Notes under the pieces: model-generated
Told to the model about the DNA's origin: nothing
What the model saw: only the letters and a program-made list of their open reading frames with translations
The model's database searches: none
Origin: Methanolinea sp.
GTDB lineage: Archaea > Halobacteriota > Methanomicrobia > Methanomicrobiales > Methanospirillaceae
Direction: 5' to 3'
DNA length: 64,000 nt
NCBI GenBank assembly: GCA_024518585.1
Contig: JANIHI010000001.1
Span: 1-64,000 of the forward strand
Program-made: the position numbers and the translations under genes
Shown: positions 17,686 through 24,941 of the stretch, one piece after another
Layout: every line of letters starts with the position of its first letter
How positions within the stretch are numbered: the first letter of the stretch is position 1

Positions 17686-18714
17686 ATGTTTCGTGGTTGG
17701 GAAAAGGTCACTATCCGCGATGACCAGGGGGTCCCCCGGGACGCAGTCGCCCCCGTTATCGTCTCTGCGAGCCGGTCAACAGATATCCCGGCATTCTACG
17801 GGGACTGGTTGATACAGCGACTGTCGCGGGGCCATGCCGCGTGGGTCAACCCATGGAACGGGGCTCTCACCTACGTCTCGTTCGCCAGGACCCGGGCCAT
17901 CGTGTTCTGGTCCAAGAACCCCCTGCCATTCCTCGGGCAGATCCCTGCCCTCGAAGAGATGGGCTACTCGTTTTACTTCCTCTACACCCTCAACGACTAC
18001 GAAAGCGAGGGGCTCGAGCCCGGTGTCCCGGACCTGGATTCCCGGGTCAGGACATTTTCGCATCTTGCATCCCTCGTCGGTCCCGACCGCGTCGTGTGGC
18101 GCTGTGACCCGCTCCTCCTCTCGGACTCTCTCCGCGTCGATGACCTCCTCTCCCGCGTTGAGGCCATTGGGAAGCGTATCCACCGCAACACGCGGCGGCT
18201 GGTCATCAGTTTCGTGGACATCGGGCGATACCCCCGCGTCAGGCACCGGCTGGATGCAACGGGTCACGGGGACGTCAGGGAATTCTCCGGGGAGGAGATT
18301 GGGGAGTTCTGCAGGGGCCTTGCAGAGATCAACAGGGACTGGGGGCTTTTTCTCTCGGCATGCGGTGAGCCTGCAGACCTTTCACCGTTTGGAATAGCGA
18401 GGGGAGAGTGCATCAACGCGGGCCTGATGCGGGAGGTTTTTTCCACGGACGCGGCCCTCATGGAATTCCTCTCCCCGGCGGAGGGTTGGTCCCGGGCAGG
18501 GAAGGGCAGGTTTTCCCACCCCCTCAAGGACCCTGGCCAGAGGAAGGAATGCGGCTGCATTGCGAGCAAGGATATCGGCCGGTACTCGACCTGCCCCCAC
18601 CTGTGCACCTACTGCTATGCAAACACGTCCCGGGAGACCGTCGAGAAGAACTGGCTCCAGACCCGGCAGGCCCTCGCTTCGGGGCACGTCCCGGAGTGGA
18701 TCGGGGGTCCTTGA
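17686..18714 (+). CDS. DUF1848-family protein with radical-SAM-like cysteines
   Basis: A 342-residue member of DUF1848. It opens with VIVSASRSTDIPAFYGDWLI, has WSKNPLPF, a TIM-barrel-like middle (VVWRCDPLLLSD, VISFVDIG) and a C-terminal cysteine set (KECGCIASKDIG, CPHLCTYCYAN). The last motif, Cx3CxxC, resembles the Fe-S site of radical SAM enzymes and may bind a cluster, though the family reaction is unknown. ATG 17686 is preferred because the conserved part begins there; ATG 17644 is possible. A TATA-like TGATATAAC lies near 17585. Confidence 0.82.
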   Translation: MFRGWEKVTIRDDQGVPRDAVAPVIVSASRSTDIPAFYGDWLIQRLSRGHAAWVNPWNGALTYVSFARTRAIVFWSKNPLPFLGQIPALEEMGYSFYFLYTLNDYESEGLEPGVPDLDSRVRTFSHLASLVGPDRVVWRCDPLLLSDSLRVDDLLSRVEAIGKRIHRNTRRLVISFVDIGRYPRVRHRLDATGHGDVREFSGEEIGEFCRGLAEINRDWGLFLSACGEPADLSPFGIARGECINAGLMREVFSTDAALMEFLSPAEGWSRAGKGRFSHPLKDPGQRKECGCIASKDIGRYSTCPHLCTYCYANTSRETVEKNWLQTRQALASGHVPEWIGGP

Positions 18715-18754
18715 GGGGGAAGGAATATAACCGGTCCCCAAAAGAAAGCAGTGT

Positions 18755-19273
18755 ATGGCACGAAGGGACCCCCTCTCCCCGGAACAGAAGTGGCAGGCCG
18801 CAACCCGGCTCGTTACGGCCCTCCCGGTCCTCTACGACATCACGTTCAGGGACGCCGTGGGAGAGGACTACGACCGCCTCGAACAGCAGATCTGGGCCCA
18901 CCTTGCGACCGAAGCCCGGGACCTCGCCCGGAGTAACAACCTGCCGGTGCGGGACGCAGGCGAGATCATGGAGACCCTGGGCGTCATCCTGCTGACTTTC
19001 TTTGGGCCTGAGATCCGGACCGAGGAGGTGAGGATCGACGCGGAAAAGGCCGTCCTCATGGTCAAGAAGTGCCCCTTCACGTTCCGGGAGAGTGCGATGC
19101 GGGCCGAGACAGAGAAACTACTCGGCCGATGCCTGGCCTTTTGCATCGCCACCGTGGAGGCACTCAACCCCGAATTCACTCTCCGGTTCGTCCGGTGCAT
19201 GTGCACCGGTGACCGGGCCTGCGAGTTCAAGGTCCTGACCCGCACAGAGGCCGAGAAGGGCGATCGCCTGTAA
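18755..19273 (+). CDS. V4R/ATC-hydrolase-like small sensor protein
   Basis: A 172-residue protein. The helical N-terminal half (RLVTALPVLYDITFRDAVGE) is followed by FGPEIRTEEVRIDAEKAVLM and the Cys motifs KKCPFTFRES and FVRCMCTGDRACEFKVL. The last resembles the end of 4-vinyl-reductase (V4R) and related ligand-sensing or metal-binding domains. The assignment is by motif only. The gene is probably leaderless: AATATAAC (about 18724-18731) lies 24-31 bases before the ATG. It stands alone between DUF1848 and the MFS exporter. Confidence 0.6.
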   Translation: MARRDPLSPEQKWQAATRLVTALPVLYDITFRDAVGEDYDRLEQQIWAHLATEARDLARSNNLPVRDAGEIMETLGVILLTFFGPEIRTEEVRIDAEKAVLMVKKCPFTFRESAMRAETEKLLGRCLAFCIATVEALNPEFTLRFVRCMCTGDRACEFKVLTRTEAEKGDRL

Positions 19274-19397
19274 AGAGAGACTGCCGGGCAGAAACGGCCC
19301 GGGAGAGAGGGATAAAGGGGGAAGAGTCCTATCGTATCCCCTCTCCTGCCACGCGGGACGGGCTTTTTTCGGATACCCGCCTTTCCTGTCCCGGTTG

Positions 19398-20858
19398 TCA
19401 CGGCCTCGTTCGAAAAAAAGGGCACTTCTCGCGTGTTTTTGGGCCACCCTTTTTCGTCCTCACGAGGGAGAAGGCGATCCCCAGGAGACAGAGGGCAAAA
19501 AAGAGGAGGAAGGCCATGTGGATACCTGCAAGAAAGAGGGGGAGGACAGTCTCCCCCAGTTCCTGCCTCCCGATGAAGATGGCAAAGACCGTCAGTGCAA
19601 GGCCCATGGAAAACATCTGGCCGAGGAGACGCATCGTCCCCACCATGCCGGAAGCAACCCCGTACACCCTTTTTTCCACGCTGCTCAGGATGGCGTTCGT
19701 GTTGGGGGATGAAAAGATGCCAAAACCCATACCGAGGATGGCGAGGCAGGCAAGCAGGAACGGGATCGTCGTGTCGTGTCCGATCGTGGTGAGCATCAGG
19801 AGCCCTGCCGCGGTCAGACCCATGCCCACCGATGCCACGATTCCCGGGTCAATCCGGTCCGAGAGCCTGCCGGCAAGGGGGGAGAATAATGCCTGGGTGG
19901 CAGGCTGCGCCACGAGGATGAGCCCTGCGTAATCGGCCGAAAACCCCTTTGCGACCTGGAGGTAGAGCGAGAGGAGAAACGTCACAGCATAGGTCGCACT
20001 ATAGTTGATCAGGGCCGCGAGGTTCGAGAAGGCAAAGACCCTGTTCTTCGCGAAGAGCTGGACGGGGAGGACGGGGAAGGGGACGCGCAGCTCCACTGCG
20101 AAAAAGAGGGCCATGACCAGGACGCCGGTGGCAATCGCAAGGATCCCGGTTACACCGGGGAGGAGAGAGAGTCCATAGATGGTGGCGACGAGCGATGCCG
20201 CCCAGAGGACCGATCCCAGGACGTCGAACCGTTCACCGGCCGCATCCCGCCATTCCATCGGGACCTTTCCAAGGACCAGAAGGATGCAGGTCACGCCGAG
20301 AGGGATATTGACAAAGAAGATGCTCCTCCACCCAATCGTCTCGGTCAGGAGCCCACCGAGGAATGGGCCAAGGGAAAGGCCGAGGTACACCGCCGCAATG
20401 GTGATGCCCAGTGCCTTCCCCCGCTCTCCCGGCATGTACGCGGCCGAGAGGATGGCAAGGCTCGTGCCAAAGATCATGGCACAGCCTGCACCCTGGAGGA
20501 GCCGGAAGGAGATGAGCATTTCCGCCGTCGGGGAGAATGCAACCATCAGGGACGCCACAGAAAAGACCGATATCCCGAGGAGGAAGGTGCGTTTTCGACC
20601 GCGGATGTCGGCAAATTTTCCGAAGGGGACAAGGAGGATCGATATGGCGAGCAGGTAGGACGTCGTGATCCAGGAGAGCGTGATGGCGTCCAGGGAGAAC
20701 TCCTCGCCGATGGTGGGCAGGGCGATGGTGACCGAAGAGCCATCAAACGGGGTGATGAAACTGCTGATGATGGCAATGACAAGGATAATCCTCTTCGTTT
20801 GGAGGGGTACTGTCCCCGCGTCTTTCTTTCCCTCTCCTACCCCGTGGCCGGCCCGCAT
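19398..20858 (-). CDS. DHA2-type MFS drug exporter (14 TM)
   Basis: A 486-residue major facilitator of the 14-span EmrB/QacA type, expected to export small molecules by proton antiport. It has ITPFDGSSVTIALPTIGEEF with the acidic residue in span 1, the loop 2-3 motif GKFADIRGRKRTFLLG, and the exporter motif C region LGLSLGPFLGGLLTETIGWR. AGGA precedes the ATG. It is divergent from dph6, and the two share the 137-base gap 20859-20995. The tail after the last span is basic. Confidence 0.93.
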   Translation of the reverse strand: MRAGHGVGEGKKDAGTVPLQTKRIILVIAIISSFITPFDGSSVTIALPTIGEEFSLDAITLSWITTSYLLAISILLVPFGKFADIRGRKRTFLLGISVFSVASLMVAFSPTAEMLISFRLLQGAGCAMIFGTSLAILSAAYMPGERGKALGITIAAVYLGLSLGPFLGGLLTETIGWRSIFFVNIPLGVTCILLVLGKVPMEWRDAAGERFDVLGSVLWAASLVATIYGLSLLPGVTGILAIATGVLVMALFFAVELRVPFPVLPVQLFAKNRVFAFSNLAALINYSATYAVTFLLSLYLQVAKGFSADYAGLILVAQPATQALFSPLAGRLSDRIDPGIVASVGMGLTAAGLLMLTTIGHDTTIPFLLACLAILGMGFGIFSSPNTNAILSSVEKRVYGVASGMVGTMRLLGQMFSMGLALTVFAIFIGRQELGETVLPLFLAGIHMAFLLFFALCLLGIAFSLVRTKKGGPKTREKCPFFRTRP

Positions 20859-20995
20859 CGCAATTCCTGCAATGTCCCTGTATGACCGGGCAGGAGAAGA
20901 GAATTGTGAGGGTGCCCCGGCAGCGGAGACGAGGGGGGGAGATGGTTATTTCACGTCATTTGACACTGATCTGGTAAGAAACGGCGTATCCATCC

Positions 20996-21676
20996 ATGAG
21001 ACTCGGTGTCCTGTGTTCGGGGGGGAAGGACTCTCTCTATGCCTGTTTCCGCGCGATGCAGGCAGAAGAGGTCGTCTGCCTCATCACCATTGTTCCGGCC
21101 AACCCCGAGAGCTACATGTTTCACACCCCCAACCTGCACGTCGTGCCCCTCCAGGCCACGGCCGCAGGCCTCCCTCTCGTTTCCCGGGAGAGCCGGGGGG
21201 AGAAGGAGGAAGAACTCATCGACCTGGCAGGGGCGATTTCCGCGGCACGGGAGAGCCACGGGATCGAGGGGGTCGTTTCGGGGGCGCTCATGTCGGTGTA
21301 CCAGTCGTCACGGGTCCAGCGGGTATGCCGGGAGCTTGACCTGTGGTGCTTCAACCCCCTGTGGTACTATGACCCCCGACGGTACATGGGAGATCTTGTC
21401 GCGAGCGGGTTTTCTGTCGTCATCTCCGCGGTCTGTGCCGAACCCTTCGACGAGTCGTGGCTCGGGCGGAGACTGGACCGGGACGCTCTCTCCACCCTTG
21501 AGGCGTATTCCCGGGACTTTGGGATATCCCTCGCGGGGGAGGGGGGAGAGTATGAGACCCTCGTCCTCGATACCCCGTTTTTTCGGAAACGGATCGTGAT
21601 CGAGGAGTCAGATACCCGGTACGGGAACTTCCGGGGGTCTCTCTGCGTGACACGAGCACGCCTGGAGGAGAAATGA
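20996..21676 (+). CDS. dph6: Diphthine-ammonia ligase Dph6
   Basis: A 226-residue PP-loop ATP pyrophosphatase of the Dph6 family, which amidates diphthine on elongation factor 2 with ATP and ammonia. The PP-loop LCSGGKDSLYACFRAMQ is at residues 6-22. Family motifs are GALMSVYQSSRVQRVCREL (about 90-108), FNPLWYYDP and GEGGEYETLVLDTPFF. The archaeal length (about 225) is normal. Its last four bases (ATGA) are shared with the next gene, a class I glutamine amidotransferase, which could supply the ammonia. Confidence 0.93.
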   Translation: MRLGVLCSGGKDSLYACFRAMQAEEVVCLITIVPANPESYMFHTPNLHVVPLQATAAGLPLVSRESRGEKEEELIDLAGAISAARESHGIEGVVSGALMSVYQSSRVQRVCRELDLWCFNPLWYYDPRRYMGDLVASGFSVVISAVCAEPFDESWLGRRLDRDALSTLEAYSRDFGISLAGEGGEYETLVLDTPFFRKRIVIEESDTRYGNFRGSLCVTRARLEEK

Positions 21677-22242
21677 TCCTCCTCGTCGACCTCTCCGACA
21701 AAAAACGGCCCCTCCTCCGCGACGAGTTCGTCCGGCCCGTCGCCCAGATCGTCGGGAGGTCCGGGGCGGAATGGACGTGCTGCCACTTCACGGAGGTGGA
21801 CGGCCAGGCACTTGCCGGGTGCGGGGCAGTCATCCTGTGCGGGACTGCCCTCAAGGACAGGTCGTACCTCGATGCCCGGGAGCATTTCTCCTGGCTCAGG
21901 GACGCAGTGAACCCCGTCCTTGGGATCTGTGCCGGCATGCAGGTCATTTCCCTTGCATGTGGGGGGATCGTGTATGACTGCTGCGAGATAGGCATGGTTG
22001 AGGTAAAAACGCTCGTCCCTCACCCCCTCCTCCCACCAGGCCCCCAATTTTCTGCCTTTGAACTCCATTCCATTGGGTGCACCGCACCCCCCGGCTGGAG
22101 GGTGCTTGCCCTCTCGCAGGCCTGCATCCAGGCGTTCTGCCACCCGGTGCGTCCCCTGTTCGGCGTCATGTTCCATCCAGAGGTGAGGAACGAGGGGGTC
22201 GTGGAAAGGTTCCTCTGCCGTGCGGGGGAAGGGACGTCGTGA
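21673..22242 (+). CDS. Class I glutamine amidotransferase-like protein
   Basis: A 189-residue GATase1-fold protein. The nucleophile elbow is VLGICAGMQVISLACGG with Cys86, and the His-Glu dyad is VMFHPEVRNE (His168, Glu170), so the catalytic triad is complete. No synthetase domain is fused, so it should pass ammonia to a separate protein. It overlaps dph6 by four bases, which implies coupled translation and makes Dph6 the obvious candidate partner (inference). The resemblance to GuaA/PabA-type subunits is in the fold only; it is not next to their partners. Confidence 0.85.
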   Translation: MILLVDLSDKKRPLLRDEFVRPVAQIVGRSGAEWTCCHFTEVDGQALAGCGAVILCGTALKDRSYLDAREHFSWLRDAVNPVLGICAGMQVISLACGGIVYDCCEIGMVEVKTLVPHPLLPPGPQFSAFELHSIGCTAPPGWRVLALSQACIQAFCHPVRPLFGVMFHPEVRNEGVVERFLCRAGEGTS

Positions 22243-22296
22243 CGGTGGTGCTGCCTCTTTCCTGTACGATGAGAAGGGGGGAGGAGAAAGCCCTTT

Positions 22297-23475
22297 TCAC
22301 GAGACGGAAAGCCCGTTTTCCCGGGCTATCTCGAGGAACGCCTCTGCAACGTAACCCGCCTGGGCATCGGTCAGGCCGTAGGTATTGAACTTCCAGACCT
22401 TCGTTGCCCCCGGGATGATGCCCACGATCCCCTTCGCCTTCAGGGAACTCGAGAAGAAGAACCCCTTCTTCTTGTGTTTTTCCGCGACGAGATCGAACGA
22501 GCGGGTCGTGTCGACCCGGGTCAGGGTATGGGCCCGGGGATACTGGCTCTGGATGACCGTCCCCTCGATCCTTCGCAGGGCGTCGACGACGCGTTGTGCG
22601 TTTGAAAGCTCCCTGTCCCAGTGGTTGACACGTTCCCGCACGGCCGGGAACGATGCCATCATGCCGAGCAGGGTGACACCCATCAGGGTACACCCCATCA
22701 TCTCCACCTCCTTGATGCCAAATGTCCGGCCCGTGACGTCAGTCCGCGCCGAGGTCGTGCGGAAGACCTCCCCGGCACGCTCCTGCCGGACGGCCAGCAC
22801 ACCGGAGGGCGCTGGTGCTGCCATACTCTTGTGCCCGGAACCGACGACGAAATCGGCCCCGATCTCCCTGCCGTCGACCGGCATGATCCCCACGGTATAG
22901 GCCCCGTTGAGGAGGACGGGGATATCATACCCGTGCGCGACTTTCGTGATCTCTGCCACGGGGTGGAGGTTGCCGTAAGCGTAGTCAACATGGTCGAGGA
23001 AGAGGAGCGGGGGGGTCTTCCCCGTCTCCCTGATGACCTCCTCGATCTTTTCTGCGGTCGCGTCGGGAGTGATGAGGTTGTCGCGGGACCGCGGGATCTC
23101 CCGGGGGATTCCCCCGCACCCTTCGATTGCCAGGATCTCGGTATAGTGGGAGAGGGCTGTCACGAGGACCGGGTCTCCCTTTCCCACGTACGTGCCTGCC
23201 ACCGCCTGGAAACCCCGGCGGGCGCCGGGGACTACCCTCGCCACGTCCAGGTTGAGGAACCGGGCGAGGTCCCTGTGGAACACGTCGATGGGTGGTGTCC
23301 TGATGTAGTCCAGGCGGAACGGTTTGCGGCAGTTGTCACACACCGAGTACCCGTCGCCGTAAGCGATGATCGCCTTCATGGCCTCGGGTGTGAGTCTCCC
23401 GCCTGCCTGGATCGGGTCGATGTTGATGCTCGACTCCTCGACGTCCCGGACCTCGATGTTTCCTGCACACTTCAT
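22297..23475 (-). CDS. pscS: Sep-tRNA:Cys-tRNA synthase SepCysS
   Basis: A 392-residue PLP enzyme that converts phosphoseryl-tRNA(Cys) to cysteinyl-tRNA(Cys), the tRNA-dependent cysteine route of methanogens. The N-terminal INIDPIQAGGRLTPEA is typical. The PLP lysine is K216 in VVGSGHKSMAAPAPSG. The conserved catalytic cysteines are C46 and C49 (CDNC) and C262 (MMGCTLMG), all present, so it should be active. It overlaps the upstream 64-residue gene by four bases. SepRS is not in this window. Confidence 0.96.
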   Translation of the reverse strand: MKCAGNIEVRDVEESSINIDPIQAGGRLTPEAMKAIIAYGDGYSVCDNCRKPFRLDYIRTPPIDVFHRDLARFLNLDVARVVPGARRGFQAVAGTYVGKGDPVLVTALSHYTEILAIEGCGGIPREIPRSRDNLITPDATAEKIEEVIRETGKTPPLLFLDHVDYAYGNLHPVAEITKVAHGYDIPVLLNGAYTVGIMPVDGREIGADFVVGSGHKSMAAPAPSGVLAVRQERAGEVFRTTSARTDVTGRTFGIKEVEMMGCTLMGVTLLGMMASFPAVRERVNHWDRELSNAQRVVDALRRIEGTVIQSQYPRAHTLTRVDTTRSFDLVAEKHKKKGFFFSSSLKAKGIVGIIPGATKVWKFNTYGLTDAQAGYVAEAFLEIARENGLSVS

Positions 23476-23666
23476 GCGAGGAGCTCCCGCCTGAGAACCT
23501 CGACCTGTTTTTCAAGCCCCGCGAGAAGTGCCTCTGCTTCCCCCTTCTGGGCGGGGTCAAGCACGTGGTGGGGAGCAGTCTTCCGGAGCAGGACACGGAT
23601 ATCGGTGAGGATGAACATCGCCCCGAAAACTGCATCGATCGCTGGTTTGGACACCAAAATCACCAT
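23472..23666 (-). CDS. 64-aa helical protein coupled to SepCysS
   Basis: A 64-residue protein beginning MVILVSKPAIDAVFGAMFIL and ending in a probable coiled coil (EAEALLAGLEKQVEVLRREL). The reading frame continues far upstream, antisense to mre11, but only this part is supported: TCTTATAG (about 23688-23695) sits 22-29 bases before the ATG, suggesting a leaderless start. It overlaps pscS by four bases. I cannot name a family. In class I methanogens SepCysE bridges SepRS, SepCysS and tRNA; a small scaffold analogue here would fit, but that is inference. Confidence 0.65.
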   Translation of the reverse strand: MVILVSKPAIDAVFGAMFILTDIRVLLRKTAPHHVLDPAQKGEAEALLAGLEKQVEVLRRELLA

Positions 23667-23777
23667 ACTAATATGTGAAAACCCGACTATAAGATACCTG
23701 ATGGACTGCACCCCGACACATTCACCCTGCACGGTCAGGTCTTTTTGGGACACGATGGCACACCTCCGTGATGAGCA

Positions 23778-24941
23778 ATGAAGATCGTCCATATTGCCGA
23801 CACGCACCTTGGACTCGCGCAGTTCCAGAAGGTTGACCCCGACACCGGGATGAACCTTCGGGAAAAGCTCATCTACGACAACTTTCTTGCGTCCATCGAC
23901 AGGATCGTCGCGTTGCACCCCGACGTCGTGGTCCATGCCGGCGACCTCTTTGACCAGGTAAGGCCAAAGACGATGGCCTACACCACTGCCCTCGAAGCCC
24001 TCGGGAGGCTTTCGGGTGCCGGGATCCCGCTCGTCCTGATCGCAGGCAACCACAGCATGCCCAAGACACGCTATACCCCCTCTCCCTTCCGCGTGCTTGA
24101 ATTCCACCCGGCAGACCTCCACGCCGCCTACCGGTACCGGTACGAACCCGTGGAGATCGGGGAATGCGTCTTTCACCTCATCCCGAACATGCTCCGGCCC
24201 GAGCACTACCGGCAGGCCTACGACCAGATCACACCGGCAAGGGGACGATACAACGTCCTTGTCACCCATGGACTTGCCTCGAGCCTGGTGGAGAAGAGAC
24301 TGAACACGGTCGCAGAGCACGAGATCGATACCACCATGGTGTCAGGGGGTGACTGGCTCGATTATGTCGCCCTCGGGCATTACCATGGGCAGGTGCCGGT
24401 CGGGGAGCGGGCCTGGTACTCGGGGTCACTGGAATTTCTGACCTACGGCGAGGTCGATGATACGAAGGGGGGGCTCTCCATTGACCTGGCCCGCCGGAGT
24501 GTCAGTCACGTCCCCCTCCCGCGGACACCCATGGTCGACCTCGGCACAATCGACGCACGCGAGGTGACGCCGGGAGAGGTGCCCGGGCTCATCCGCCAGA
24601 GGATCGACGAGAGATCGGTCTCCCCCCTCGCGATGGCCCGGGTCACCCTCCTCTTTGCGGGGAGGGAGCACCAGCGCCAGGTGAGCACAAAGGACCTCGA
24701 CAGGGAGCGGTCCCACCTCCTCGACTTAAAAGTCCAGGTCCGGGTCCCGGGGGAACACCAGGCGGCAGGGGAGCCCAGGGATATCAGGAGTATCGATTTC
24801 CTCGCGGAATTCGACAAGTTCCTCTCGGGAAAGAACCTTGATGCGGCCGAGATGGACCGGGTCCGGAGGGCAGGGAGAGAGGCGCTCTCCCTCGCCCTCC
24901 AGGGAGAAGAGGGAGAGGGGGGTGAGGGGGGTGCTTGTTGA
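23778..24941 (+). CDS. mre11: DNA double-strand break nuclease Mre11
   Basis: A 387-residue Mre11, the Mn-dependent nuclease of the Mre11-Rad50 complex that opens and trims broken DNA ends. All phosphoesterase motifs are present: HIADTHLG (5-12), VVHAGDLFDQ, IAGNHSMPK, LVTHGLASS and GHYHGQ. The C-terminal tail should bind the Rad50 coiled coil. It is the first gene of the mre11-rad50-nurA-herA operon, and its end overlaps the GTG start of rad50 by 11 bases. Confidence 0.95.
   Translation: MKIVHIADTHLGLAQFQKVDPDTGMNLREKLIYDNFLASIDRIVALHPDVVVHAGDLFDQVRPKTMAYTTALEALGRLSGAGIPLVLIAGNHSMPKTRYTPSPFRVLEFHPADLHAAYRYRYEPVEIGECVFHLIPNMLRPEHYRQAYDQITPARGRYNVLVTHGLASSLVEKRLNTVAEHEIDTTMVSGGDWLDYVALGHYHGQVPVGERAWYSGSLEFLTYGEVDDTKGGLSIDLARRSVSHVPLPRTPMVDLGTIDAREVTPGEVPGLIRQRIDERSVSPLAMARVTLLFAGREHQRQVSTKDLDRERSHLLDLKVQVRVPGEHQAAGEPRDIRSIDFLAEFDKFLSGKNLDAAEMDRVRRAGREALSLALQGEEGEGGEGGAC

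Noticed and set aside
23667-24320. Upstream extension of the 64-residue gene to 282 residues
   Set aside because: The extension is antisense to mre11; promoter position and overlap support only the short form.
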